A stretch of 64,000 nt of DNA from Acidovorax carolinensis. GTDB taxonomy: Bacteria > Pseudomonadota > Gammaproteobacteria > Burkholderiales > Burkholderiaceae_C. The position numbers and the translations under genes are program-made. The notes beneath the pieces are model-generated. The model saw only the letters and a program-made list of their open reading frames with translations, was not told where the DNA came from and did no database searches. The stretch spans positions 2,349,001 through 2,413,000 of the forward strand of contig NZ_CP021361.1 of the NCBI RefSeq assembly GCF_002157145.1, written 5' to 3'. Of this stretch, positions 53,442 through 62,262 are shown piece by piece; position 1 is the first letter of the stretch, and each line of letters begins with the position of its first letter.

Positions 53442-54926
53442 TTACTCTTGCCCTGCGAACCAGTGTTCGCGCGCCTTCATGATCAGGGCTTTGGCATCTT
53501 CTGCGGACTGTCCGGTCAGGTCGGTCAGTTCATCAATGGCCAGATCGGCCAGGTCGTCACGCGTGTGCACACCATTTTCTGCCAGCTTGGCAATCAGTTC
53601 GGGTGTGAGGCCTTCGAGGTCGCGCAGATCCTGCGAAACCTCGCCAACGCTTTCCTCGCGGGCGATTTCCATGGTGAGCAGCGCATCCTTGGCGCGGGCA
53701 CGCAGCTCGTTCACGGTGTCTTCGTCGAAGCTTTCGATTTCCAGCATTTCCTGCAGTGGCACATAGGCCACTTCTTCCAGGCTGTTGAAACCTTCGGCAA
53801 TCAGGATGTCGGCGATTTCCTCGTCCACATCGAGCTTTTCCATGAACAGACGACGGGCCGTATCAGACTCGTTGGCCTGCTTCTGGGCCGACTCGGCGGC
53901 GTCCATGATGTTGATTTTCCAACCCGTGAGGTCGGAGGCCAGACGCACGTTCTGGCCGCCACGGCCAATGGCGATGGCAAGGTTTTCCTCGTCCACCACC
54001 ACGTCCATGGCGTGTTTTTCTTCATCCACCACGATGGACGACACATTGGCCGGGGCCAGCGCACCAATCACGAACTGGGCGGGGTCTTCGGACCAGAGCA
54101 CGATGTCCACGCGCTCGCCAGCGAGCTCGTTGGTCACCGCATTCACTCGGGTGCCACGCACGCCGACGCAGGTGCCGATGGGATCCACCCGCTTGTCATG
54201 GCTCAGCACGGCAATCTTGGCGCGCGAGCCAGGGTCACGGGCGCAGCTCTTGATTTCCAGCAGGCCCTGCTCGATCTCGGGCACTTCCTGGCGGAACAGC
54301 TCGATCATGAACTCGGGGGCCGAGCGCGACAGGATGATGGGCGCGCCGCGCAGCGTCAGGTCCACCTCCATGATCATGGCGCGAACGCGGTCGCCACTGC
54401 GCAGGTTTTCCTTGGGGATCATCTCGCTGCGACGCAGGCGGCCTTCCACACGGCCGGATTCGACAATGATGTCGCCCTTGTCCATGCGCTTGACAGTGCC
54501 GGTGAAGATGCGCTCGCCGCGCGACATGAAGTCGTTGAGCAGCATTTCGCGCTCGGCGTCGCGAATCTTCTGCAGGATGACCTGCTTGGCGGCCATGGCG
54601 CCGATGCGACCGATGGGCACCGATTCGATGGCCTCTTCGATGTATTCGCCGACCTCGACATCAGACACACGCTCGCGGGCGTCCATCAGCAGCTCTTCGG
54701 CCTCGGGGTTTTGCAGACCAGCGTCATCGGGCACCACCAGCCAACGACGGAAAGTCTCGTAGTTGCCGCTGTCGCGATCGACAGACACGCGGATGTCCAC
54801 CTCGCCCTGATACAGCTTCTTGGTAGCCTGGGCCAAGGCCGATTCCACGGCGCCCAAGACCACATCGCGCTCAACGTTCTTCTCGCGCGAAATGGCCTCA
54901 ACCAACATCAACAATTCGCGATTCAT
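53442..54926 (-). CDS. nusA: Transcription termination/antitermination factor NusA
   Basis: RNA polymerase-binding factor that promotes hairpin-dependent pausing and termination and serves in antitermination. The 494 residues show the N-terminal RNAP-binding domain (1-130), S1 (about 135-200), two KH domains (to about 345) and C-terminal acidic repeats (to the end, [15 protein letters not shown]). The ATG at 54926 ([17 protein letters not shown]) is preferred to an upstream start because AGGAGAG precedes it at the right distance. Because NusA acts on hairpin terminators, the terminator just after the rimP promoter could be a self-control point. Confidence 0.97.
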   Translation of the reverse strand: MNRELLMLVEAISREKNVERDVVLGAVESALAQATKKLYQGEVDIRVSVDRDSGNYETFRRWLVVPDDAGLQNPEAEELLMDARERVSDVEVGEYIEEAIESVPIGRIGAMAAKQVILQKIRDAEREMLLNDFMSRGERIFTGTVKRMDKGDIIVESGRVEGRLRRSEMIPKENLRSGDRVRAMIMEVDLTLRGAPIILSRSAPEFMIELFRQEVPEIEQGLLEIKSCARDPGSRAKIAVLSHDKRVDPIGTCVGVRGTRVNAVTNELAGERVDIVLWSEDPAQFVIGALAPANVSSIVVDEEKHAMDVVVDEENLAIAIGRGGQNVRLASDLTGWKINIMDAAESAQKQANESDTARRLFMEKLDVDEEIADILIAEGFNSLEEVAYVPLQEMLEIESFDEDTVNELRARAKDALLTMEIAREESVGEVSQDLRDLEGLTPELIAKLAENGVHTRDDLADLAIDELTDLTGQSAEDAKALIMKAREHWFAGQE

Positions 54927-55003
54927 GCGACGACTCTCCTGTTTCAATCACCCGCAGGCGGCAGCTGCCAACAGCGCCAACCCACTCCAAACCATCCAGC
55001 GAC

Positions 55004-55597
55004 TCAGTCCGGTACATGACCAGACTTTGCCCCCCGCCCCTTGAAATCCACAATGGGCGCCAGTCGGGCATCCCTTAACTCATCCAGCGTGAAACCCAGC
55101 GCCTGCAATGGGGCTGGCACACGCTTCTTGCTAACTTTCTGGCCAGGTTTCACAGCAGGCTCATCGCTCCAGACGATCTGCCATCCACCCGATTCAGCCC
55201 GCTCCAGCGTGCCGCGAAATTTTTTGCGGGTGGCATTGACCTGACCCACCGCCGCAGCGCCGATGGGCGCCTTCAGCGTGAGATCGATGATGGAGCCTTC
55301 AAAACGCACGAAATCCTGCTCGTGGCGCAAGGGGCGATCGATACCCGGCGATGACACTTCCAGCCGCTTGTACTCCACGCCATCCACCTCCAGCGCAAAC
55401 TGCAGCTGGCGTGTCACTTTTTCACAGTCTTCCACGGTGACATATTGCTCGATGGCCGCCTCTGGCGCATCCACCGCAGGTTGAACCCATGGCAAATCGA
55501 TGGTGACGCGCAGCAAGCCCCCCGGAGAACGCTCGATCTCCACCAGGTCATAGCCCAGGCCCGTCACAATTTGTTCAACGACTTGCTGTAATGCCAC
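55004..55597 (-). CDS. rimP: Ribosome maturation factor RimP
   Basis: A 197-residue 30S assembly factor (ALQQVVEQIVTGLGYDLVEI, then SPGIDRPL motif) with an N-terminal alpha/beta and C-terminal SH3-like domain. The C-terminal segment after LDELRDARLAPIVDFKGRG is typical of Burkholderiales. The start is GTG at 55597. It heads the rimP-nusA-infB-rbfA-truB-typA unit. Confidence 0.95.
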   Translation of the reverse strand: MALQQVVEQIVTGLGYDLVEIERSPGGLLRVTIDLPWVQPAVDAPEAAIEQYVTVEDCEKVTRQLQFALEVDGVEYKRLEVSSPGIDRPLRHEQDFVRFEGSIIDLTLKAPIGAAAVGQVNATRKKFRGTLERAESGGWQIVWSDEPAVKPGQKVSKKRVPAPLQALGFTLDELRDARLAPIVDFKGRGAKSGHVPD

Positions 55598-55680
55598 GTG
55601 TTCAGTTCAATCCCGGAAAAACAAAAAACCCGATAACCCCCGGAGACCCTTCCCCGACAGCTTCGAGCTCCAAAAGCATT

Positions 55681-55722
55681 CGACCAAAAAAAACGGGCGG
55701 TTGGTACCCGCCCGTTTGGTCG
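55681..55722 (-). terminator. Promoter-proximal terminator in the rimP leader
   Basis: On the minus strand AAACGGGCGG pairs with CCGCCCGTTT, loop GTACCAA, followed by T8. An outer CGACC/GGTCG pair extends the structure across the T run. It lies only a few bases after the predicted transcription start at about 55727. Confidence 0.85.
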
Positions 55723-55732
55723 TGAGAATCAC

Positions 55733-55761
55733 ATTATAACGCGCAAAGCATTGATTTGCAA
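55733..55761 (-). promoter_or_regulatory. Sigma-70 promoter of the rimP-nusA-infB operon
   Basis: On the minus strand TTGCAA (55761-55756) and TATAAT (55738-55733) are separated by exactly 17 bp. The perfect -10 and good spacing make this the best promoter match in the window. It is oriented toward rimP. Confidence 0.82.
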
Positions 55762-55907
55762 AGACGAATCGCACCCAAATTGTTGCCTGCACGCTCCCTT
55801 TTCACGCTCCGCCATGGCCCACGCGGCCTGCAGCGTCGAATCGCTTGTCCACACCCGTCAGTTTCCCACCAAAATGCCGGCAGCGCCGATGCACTCATCG
55901 TGGAGCG

Positions 55908-58900
55908 CTACGACAGTGATAGCGGTTGCAACAACTCTGCCAGGTCGCTTTCGGTAAATAACGGCTCCTTGCGCCCGGCAGCGTCGCTGTAGAGGCTGCT
56001 CGCCAGCTGCGCCTTGCGCTCTTGCAGCGCCAGGATGCGCTCTTCAATGGTGCCCTGCGCCACCAGCTTGATCACCCAAACGCTCTGCGTCTGGCCAATG
56101 CGGTGGGCGCGATCCGTTGCCTGGTTTTCCACCGCCGGGTTCCACCAGGGGTCGTAATGGATCACCGTATCGGCCTGCGGCAGGTTGAGCCCCACCCCGC
56201 CCGCCTTGAGGCTGATGAGGAACAGCGGCACCTGCCCGCTGGTGAACTGCTCGATGATCGCGTCGCGCCGCTGGCTCTGCCCCGTGAGCTTGACCCAGGG
56301 CAGGTTGCGCTTTTTCAGCTCGGCCTCGATCAGCGTAAGCATGCTGGTGAACTGCGAGAACAGCAAAATGCGCCGCCCCTCGGCCAGCATTTCGGGCAAC
56401 AGAGCCATGAGCTGGTCAAGCTTGGCCGAGGTCTTGACCTTCTTTGCGGCATCGAGCGGCACCAGCTGCGGGTGACAGCAGACCTGGCGCAGCTTGAGCA
56501 GTGCATCGAGAATGGTGATCTGCGACTTGGCCAGTCCCTTGGACTGCAGCGCCTCGCGCACGGTTTTTTCCATTCCCAGGCGGATGGTTTCGTACAGGTC
56601 CGCCTGCGCACCCGCCATCTCCACGGGCATCACGGTTTCGACCTTGGGCGGCAGCTCACCCGCCACCAACGCCTTGGTGCGCCGCAGCATGAACGGTGTG
56701 ATGCGCGCGCGCAACTGCGCCATGCGCGTGCTGTCGCCCAGCTTTTCAATAGGGGTGCGAAACGCTTCGTTAAAGCGCCGCTGGCTGCCCAGAAAGCCGG
56801 GCATCAAGAAGTGAAACAGGCTCCACACCTCGCCCAGGTGGTTTTCCATGGGTGTGCCCGACAGGCACAACCGGTGGCGCGCCTGCAACTGGCTCACCAC
56901 CTGAGCGGCGTGCGTGCTGGCGTTCTTGATGTTCTGGGCCTCGTCGAGCACCACCAGGTGCCATTCGTGCGCCAGCCAGCGTTCGCGGTCGCGCTGCAGC
57001 AGTGAATACGGGGCAATGACCAGATCATGCTCTTCCACCGATTCGGCCACCTCATGGCGGCCCGCTCCGTGCAGCACCAGGCTGCGCAGGCCCGGGCAAA
57101 AGCGCGCGGCCTCCCGCAGCCAGTTACCCATCAGGCTCACGGGCGCAATGATGAGCGCGGGCCGGGTCAGGCGGCCCGCGTCTTTTTCGACCTGAATGTG
57201 CGCCAGGGTCTGCAGCGTTTTGCCCAGGCCCATGTCGTCGGCCAGCACACCAGCCAGGCCGTGGGCGCTCAGAAACTGCAGCCAGTTCAGGCCCTGCTGC
57301 TGGTACGGCCGCAGCGTGGCCCGCACGCCAGCGGGCAGCGGCACTTCGGGCAACGAATTGGCGCCCTTGAGCTGCTCCACCATGGCGCGCAAGGCGCCAG
57401 CGCCCTCCCACGTGGCTCCTTCGCCCAGCGCGGCGCTGGTGCGCAGGGCGTCCATGCGCGAGAGCTTCAGGCTGTCGCCGTTGAAATCATGGGCACGGTC
57501 GCCCACCAGGTCCAGCAACGCCGCCATCCAGGGGCGCAGCGTGTCAGTGGGCAGGCGCACAAAACCTGGGCCCACTTGCGAAGGCAGATAGACATGCGAT
57601 GGCAGTTGCGGCAGGCCCGTGGCTGGGTCCACCGGCTGAGAAGCAGCGGCGGCAATCAGGTCGGGCAGCCAGGGCAGGATGTTGTGGCGCACGCCGTTGA
57701 TCTCCATGCCCAGCGACAGCGCAAACCAGGGCGAAGTGGCTTCGTCATCGCCCTCGGGCTGCAGTGCCACGGCCAGTGCGTCAGCATGCGTGATCCAACC
57801 ACCCAGCGCGGCATCCAGCGTGAGTTCAAACCCCGCGTCGCGCAGCACCCCAAAACCGTTGTCGGCCCAGTGCATCCAGTCGTTCTGTGGGCGCTCACCA
57901 GGGATGCCGAACAGGCCGTCGTCGGTGGCCAGCAGGCCCAGGTCCATCAGCCGCTCGATGGCATCGAGCTCGGCCCTGGCATCGCGCTGCAGCAGCACCT
58001 GGCTGCCATCCGCCGCAGTCACCAGCACGTCCAGCTCCTGCCCGGCCCACCAGCCTACATGGCCCTGGTAGTCGAACCGCAGCTGGGCGGTGATGAGGCC
58101 CAGGTCGGGTACATCGCCAACCGGCACGGGCGCCAGATGCAGGCGTGCCACGGGTGGGACGCCCTGCACCCGCGTGAGTGGCCCCAGCACCGGCGGCAAG
58201 GGCAGCAAACCGCCCAGCCGGCGGGCAACCTCGGCGTGGTGCTTTTGCAGCGCGGCGGCACTCAGCGCGGGCGCCTTGAGCAACAGGGCCAGCTGCGCAG
58301 CACCCAGGCCATCGGCCACCACCTGGCCACACACGCCGTGGGCGGCATCCAGATACAAAGGCGGGCTGTTGCTGCACAGCGTGGCTGACGCAGCAGGCAG
58401 GCTGGCGCGCAGCGCCCAGGTGCTTTCACCCCCGGCAGCGGGCGTGGCCTCACGCCATGTCCAGGTGATGGACAGGGGATCACCCCAGCGAAGCGGGGCA
58501 CCGACAGTGGAGCCCCCCGCGTCGGCAAACAGGTGGCCGGTGCTGGCCGCCTGCTGCAGCGCCATCACACCCACCGTGCCTTCCAACACCGCCACCGGGG
58601 CACTGCTGTAGGCCGAGTAATAACCCAGGCCGCGCGGCATGGCACGCAGCAGTTGCAGCACCTGGCGGTCGGCGTCGCTCGCGCTGTCATACACGGCCTG
58701 CCCTGGGCACGGCTGCGTGCGGATCGGTTTGGGCTTGGCCCAGCCGCCGGTGACTTTGGGGTAGGACACCACGGCCTCCAGCTGCATCTGCGGCGTGGTG
58801 GCGCGCGGCAGCCCCACGGTGGAGACCAGGTAAAGATAACGTTCTGGCCGATCCGGACGGCCGCCCGGAGCTGGCGCGGCCGAACCGCCCATGGCACGGT

Positions 58901-59336
58901 CCCAGTCCTGCAGCCAGTGCACCAGCCGCGCGTCGGCCTCGGCGCGCGCCATGGCGTGCTTGCGCTCCTGTAGTGCTTGGAGGGCATCGAAGGTTTGGGC
59001 AGCGGTCTGATTTTGGGCCGGCTTCTGGTGCGCGGCCTGCAGGGTCAACGCCACGGCGTGCTTGCAACCTACGCCCACAGGGCAACTGCAGTCGCCCGAC
59101 CATTGCGTCACCTGGCCATTCGGTGCAAGAGCCAATTGCGCCGACACCTGATAGGGCGCTGGCAGGCTGCCCTGCACCTCGCCTTCGATCCGCCAGCGGC
59201 CATCACCGTCCGGTTCGATGTCGACGTCGACCACGTCCGCCCTGCAATACAGATCCATCCCACGCGACCAGGCTCCCTTGTCGCACTGGGCCTGCAGCGA
59301 ATTGAGGTGAAACCATGGTGAACGGGTTACAGGCAC
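55908..59336 (-). CDS. SNF2-family helicase with SWIM zinc finger
   Basis: A 1142-residue DNA-dependent ATPase. The N-terminus carries a SWIM-type zinc site (C83, C85, C91, H93 in GDCSCPVGVGCKH). A long unassigned region follows, then the Swi2/Snf2 core: Walker A in DDMGLGKTLQTL near 700, DEAQNIKN near 797, and the helicase C-terminal half with WWNPAVENQATDRAHRIGQT near 1065. Such proteins occur in many beta-proteobacteria as single genes; they may remodel protein-DNA or transcription complexes, but no function is established. Starts with GTG. Confidence 0.92.
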   Translation of the reverse strand: MPVTRSPWFHLNSLQAQCDKGAWSRGMDLYCRADVVDVDIEPDGDGRWRIEGEVQGSLPAPYQVSAQLALAPNGQVTQWSGDCSCPVGVGCKHAVALTLQAAHQKPAQNQTAAQTFDALQALQERKHAMARAEADARLVHWLQDWDRAMGGSAAPAPGGRPDRPERYLYLVSTVGLPRATTPQMQLEAVVSYPKVTGGWAKPKPIRTQPCPGQAVYDSASDADRQVLQLLRAMPRGLGYYSAYSSAPVAVLEGTVGVMALQQAASTGHLFADAGGSTVGAPLRWGDPLSITWTWREATPAAGGESTWALRASLPAASATLCSNSPPLYLDAAHGVCGQVVADGLGAAQLALLLKAPALSAAALQKHHAEVARRLGGLLPLPPVLGPLTRVQGVPPVARLHLAPVPVGDVPDLGLITAQLRFDYQGHVGWWAGQELDVLVTAADGSQVLLQRDARAELDAIERLMDLGLLATDDGLFGIPGERPQNDWMHWADNGFGVLRDAGFELTLDAALGGWITHADALAVALQPEGDDEATSPWFALSLGMEINGVRHNILPWLPDLIAAAASQPVDPATGLPQLPSHVYLPSQVGPGFVRLPTDTLRPWMAALLDLVGDRAHDFNGDSLKLSRMDALRTSAALGEGATWEGAGALRAMVEQLKGANSLPEVPLPAGVRATLRPYQQQGLNWLQFLSAHGLAGVLADDMGLGKTLQTLAHIQVEKDAGRLTRPALIIAPVSLMGNWLREAARFCPGLRSLVLHGAGRHEVAESVEEHDLVIAPYSLLQRDRERWLAHEWHLVVLDEAQNIKNASTHAAQVVSQLQARHRLCLSGTPMENHLGEVWSLFHFLMPGFLGSQRRFNEAFRTPIEKLGDSTRMAQLRARITPFMLRRTKALVAGELPPKVETVMPVEMAGAQADLYETIRLGMEKTVREALQSKGLAKSQITILDALLKLRQVCCHPQLVPLDAAKKVKTSAKLDQLMALLPEMLAEGRRILLFSQFTSMLTLIEAELKKRNLPWVKLTGQSQRRDAIIEQFTSGQVPLFLISLKAGGVGLNLPQADTVIHYDPWWNPAVENQATDRAHRIGQTQSVWVIKLVAQGTIEERILALQERKAQLASSLYSDAAGRKEPLFTESDLAELLQPLSLS

Positions 59337-59358
59337 AAAATTTGAGTAAAAAAGGGCT

Positions 59359-59383
59359 CTAGCGCTTTAACAACAAGCGCTAG
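59359..59383. repeat. Palindromic repeat ahead of the helicase gene
   Basis: CTAGCGCTT (59359-59367) and AAGCGCTAG (59375-59383) form a perfect 9-bp stem with a seven-base loop, followed by CAGCTATTAAAAAAG. A clear member of the dispersed family, lying between the helicase start and the thioredoxin-like stop. Confidence 0.85.
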
Positions 59384-59449
59384 CAGCTATTAAAAAAGGA
59401 GTTTTCATGGCCAACGGCACAACCCTGTGGTGGCTACCGGCCCGCCCAG

Positions 59450-59851
59450 CTACGCGCCACGCGCGATACGCACGCGCTCAAAGACTTGCTGGGCCTCGCC
59501 CCCTGCCCCGGCGGCGCCCGCGGCACCGGCCTGCAGGCTGGTCAGCAGCCGTGCCAGCACGGGCGCCTGCGGTAACAGCGGCCCCAGGAACAAGGCCCGG
59601 CGGCCATCGGCAATCAGCAAGGTGGGAAAAGTCTCCACGTCCAGGTCACCCGCAATCTCGGCCTCGTCCTCGATGTCCACCCACTCAAAACGCACGCCGG
59701 GGTGCGCGCGCGCCAGTTCGTCAAAAAGGGGCCGATAGTCGCGGCAGGTGCCGCACCAGTTGGCGCACAGGCACACCGCCCACCAGCCACCGGGTGTGGT
59801 GGTCGCGGGGCTCGTGGGGGTGGGCTCGGGCAGTGCGGCGGGACTGGACAT
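59450..59851 (-). CDS. Thioredoxin-family protein
   Basis: A 133-residue protein with a proline/threonine-rich N-terminal tail, no signal peptide, and a thioredoxin fold with active site WCGTC (CANWCGTCRDYRPLFDELA). The cis-proline region FPTLLIADG is present. The C-terminal tail is alanine/glycine rich. The ATG at 59851 follows AGGAG by eight bases. It lies 59 bases after the triheme cytochrome gene on the same strand and may be cotranscribed, but with no export signal it would work in the cytoplasm. Confidence 0.87.
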   Translation of the reverse strand: MSSPAALPEPTPTSPATTTPGGWWAVCLCANWCGTCRDYRPLFDELARAHPGVRFEWVDIEDEAEIAGDLDVETFPTLLIADGRRALFLGPLLPQAPVLARLLTSLQAGAAGAAGAGGEAQQVFERVRIARGA

Positions 59852-59910
59852 CAAAAAGGCTCCTGGAGGGCAGCGCTGCGGTGCGGCTGGCGCTGGACCA
59901 TGGCCCAGTG

Positions 59911-61203
59911 CTACATGCCGCGCCGCTCGCGCGCACGATAGACCTCGATGGTACCCACACCCGGCGCCTGGTTGCCCCAGCTGTTGCGCACAAAGGTGGT
60001 CACGGCCGCCACGTCTTCGTCCGACAGCGTCTGCTGAAACGGCGGCATGCCGTGCGGGCGCGGGTTGCCCGCCGTGGCCGGCAAATAACCACCCTGCAGC
60101 ACCACGCGCACAAGGTTGGTCGGGTCTTGCAGCATCACGGCGCGATTTCCGGCCAGGGCCGGGAACGCCCCCGGCTTGCCCTCGCCCTGGTCGCCATGGC
60201 ACTGCGCGCAATGCTGCTCATACACCTTGGCACCGCGCTCCAGCGTGGCGGCAGAGGGTTTGGCTCCTGCCGTGGCGACGGGGGCCTGCTGCGGCAGCGC
60301 CCGCAGATACACAGCCATCGCCTGGGCGTCGGCATCACTCAGATATTGCGTGCTGCGAAACACCACCTCGGCCATGGGCCCGGTGACCGAGCCCTTTGGC
60401 GCCACGCCAGTCTTCAGCAAGGCCACCACGTCGTCAGTTCGCCACTCCTTCACACCCGCCTCGTGGGCGGCATTGAGCGCGGGGGCATACCAGTTTTGCA
60501 CCGGAATCAACCCACCGGTGAAGGCCTTGGCATCCGAGGTGGCACCCAGCGCATTGCGCGGCGTGTGGCAAGCCGTACAGTGGCCCAGGCCGTTGACCAG
60601 GTAAGCGCCCCGGTTGTACTCAGCCGTTTGCGTGGGTTCTGCCTGGGGAGCGCCTGGCGCAAAAAACACCGCGCGCCACACCGCCAGCGCCGCCTGGGTG
60701 TTGTAAGGAAAGCGCAGCGCGTGCGGCCGGTTGGCCTGCGCAACGGCGGGCAGGCTTTGCAGGTAGGCAAAGATGGCATCGGAATCCTCGCGCGCCACCA
60801 GCGTGTAGTTGGGGTAGGGAAACGCCGGGTACAGCAGGCGCCCGTCCCTGGAGCGGCCGTTGTGGAGCGCGCGCCAGAACTCGGCGGCCGACCAGTTGCC
60901 GATGCCAGTGGCCTTGTCGGGCGTGAGGTTGGAGGTGTGGATCACGCCAAACGGCGTGTCGATGCCACGCCCACCCGCATACGGCGCGCCGCCCTGCACG
61001 GTGTGGCAGGCCATGCAGTTGCCAACGCGGGCCAGGTATTCGCCGCGCGCGACCAGTTCGGGCGTGGCAGTCCGGGCCTGCGAGAGGGACTGCGATTCGG
61101 CCGGCAAGGCGTCCTCGCCGCGCAGGTTGAGCGCTGCCACCACGGCAGTGCCCAGGGCCAGCAAGGCCACGGTGAAGAAAAGGGTCCAGAGGATGCGTTT
61201 CAT
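59911..61203 (-). CDS. Triheme membrane-anchored cytochrome c
   Basis: A 430-residue c-type cytochrome with an uncleaved or cleaved N-terminal membrane segment (MKRILWTLFFTVALLALGTA) and three heme-binding motifs, CMACH, CTACH and CAQCH. The order and spacing match the cytochrome subunit of gluconate/alcohol dehydrogenase complexes, which pass electrons from a periplasmic dehydrogenase to the ubiquinone pool or oxidases. No dehydrogenase subunit is adjacent. The ATG at 61203 precedes the signal segment. Confidence 0.92.
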   Translation of the reverse strand: MKRILWTLFFTVALLALGTAVVAALNLRGEDALPAESQSLSQARTATPELVARGEYLARVGNCMACHTVQGGAPYAGGRGIDTPFGVIHTSNLTPDKATGIGNWSAAEFWRALHNGRSRDGRLLYPAFPYPNYTLVAREDSDAIFAYLQSLPAVAQANRPHALRFPYNTQAALAVWRAVFFAPGAPQAEPTQTAEYNRGAYLVNGLGHCTACHTPRNALGATSDAKAFTGGLIPVQNWYAPALNAAHEAGVKEWRTDDVVALLKTGVAPKGSVTGPMAEVVFRSTQYLSDADAQAMAVYLRALPQQAPVATAGAKPSAATLERGAKVYEQHCAQCHGDQGEGKPGAFPALAGNRAVMLQDPTNLVRVVLQGGYLPATAGNPRPHGMPPFQQTLSDEDVAAVTTFVRNSWGNQAPGVGTIEVYRARERRGM

Positions 61204-61216
61204 GCCATGCACCCCG

Positions 61217-61987
61217 TCAACGCGACGCCGCGTCCACGACCGGCACCCCATCCACCCCGCCGCAGCGCACGGGCATGGCGCCTGCCAGCCGGTCGGCGGG
61301 TTTGCCAGCGCCGGGCACCGGCTGGGCCGCCAGCCATGCTGATACCGCGCTCACCTCCTCGGGAGAAAGCTGGCGCGCAATATCCGCCATGCAATCGGGC
61401 GCCTGCGCGCGGCGCTGGCCGGTTTTCCAGGCGCCGAGCTGGCTATTGAGGTAGTCGCGCGAAAGGCCCAGCAAGCCGGGAATCGACGGCTGCAGCCCCG
61501 TCATTGCCTGGCCATGGCACTGCACGCAGGCGGGCAACTGGCGCGCCGAATCGCCCTGTTGCACCAACTGGCGCCCGCGCTCCAGCACCTGCGGCGAAGC
61601 CTGGGGCGCCAGCGGCGGCGCATAGGGCACCTGCAGCGCGGCAAAGTGGGTGGCGAACTCGCGCAGATAGTCGTCCGTGAGGTGCTCGATGAGGTAGGTC
61701 ATCTGCGGGTAGCTGCGCCGCCCGTCCCGAAAGTTGACCAGCTGGTTGTACAGGTAACCCGCCGGCTTGCCCGCAATGCGCGGAAAGTAACCGTCCGGCG
61801 TGGCACGGCCTTCCTTGCCGTGGCAGGCGGTGCAGGCCAGCACGCGCGGCGCCATGGCGCTGGTGGCGGCGGTAGCGGTCTGGGGCGCTGCGCCTGTGGG
61901 TGCTGCAGCCAGGGCACATGCGCCCAACGTGGCGCCCGACAGCCACGACAACAGGGTGCGCAGGGATCGGCGCGAACATTTTTTCAT
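61217..61987 (-). CDS. Diheme cytochrome c
   Basis: A 256-residue exported cytochrome with signal peptide (residues 1-about 32) and two heme motifs, CTACH and CVQCH, the pattern of cytochrome c4-type proteins. It lies 13 bases before the triheme cytochrome on the same strand, so the two are probably cotranscribed and exchange electrons in the periplasm. The ATG at 61987 (MKKCSRRSLRTLLSWLSG) is chosen because upstream residues do not look like a signal peptide. Confidence 0.92.
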   Translation of the reverse strand: MKKCSRRSLRTLLSWLSGATLGACALAAAPTGAAPQTATAATSAMAPRVLACTACHGKEGRATPDGYFPRIAGKPAGYLYNQLVNFRDGRRSYPQMTYLIEHLTDDYLREFATHFAALQVPYAPPLAPQASPQVLERGRQLVQQGDSARQLPACVQCHGQAMTGLQPSIPGLLGLSRDYLNSQLGAWKTGQRRAQAPDCMADIARQLSPEEVSAVSAWLAAQPVPGAGKPADRLAGAMPVRCGGVDGVPVVDAASR

Positions 61988-62155
61988 GGGCCGATTCTCG
62001 CGGGTATGCAAAGAGCGCATGCGAAGGTGCGACTCTCTGCCCGGCGCCAAAACACCGCACCGGTTCAATGCCCGGCGCGGCAGGGTTCGAGGAGGCGCTG
62101 CACGCGGCTGGAGAGCTGGTCTGTTTGCGGCCACTTCGAGCTATCAAAAAAAATA

Positions 62156-62188
62156 GCTGCTAGCGCTTTATGGTAAAGCGCCAGCAGC
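62156..62188 (-). repeat. Palindromic repeat acting as chemoreceptor terminator
   Basis: GCTGCTAGCGCTTTA (62156-62170) and TAAAGCGCCAGCAGC (62174-62188) form a 15-bp stem with one mismatch and a three-base loop. On the minus strand ATTTTTTTT follows, so this family member should terminate transcription of the chemoreceptor gene. Confidence 0.85.
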
Positions 62189-62262
62189 CTTTTTTGCCTC
62201 AAACCACTGCCACTACCAGTCCATGGCTGGCACGCCGGGCGCGGGGCGGCACCACTGCGGGG

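Larger units (their letters stand above)
55598..55907. other. Intergenic region between rimP and the helicase gene
   Basis: About 310 bases with no gene. It holds a strong minus-strand promoter (55733-55761), an intrinsic terminator (55681-55722) and an untranslated leader of about 85 bases after it, with a second T run (near 55618-55630) not backed by a clear hairpin. Confidence 0.7.
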
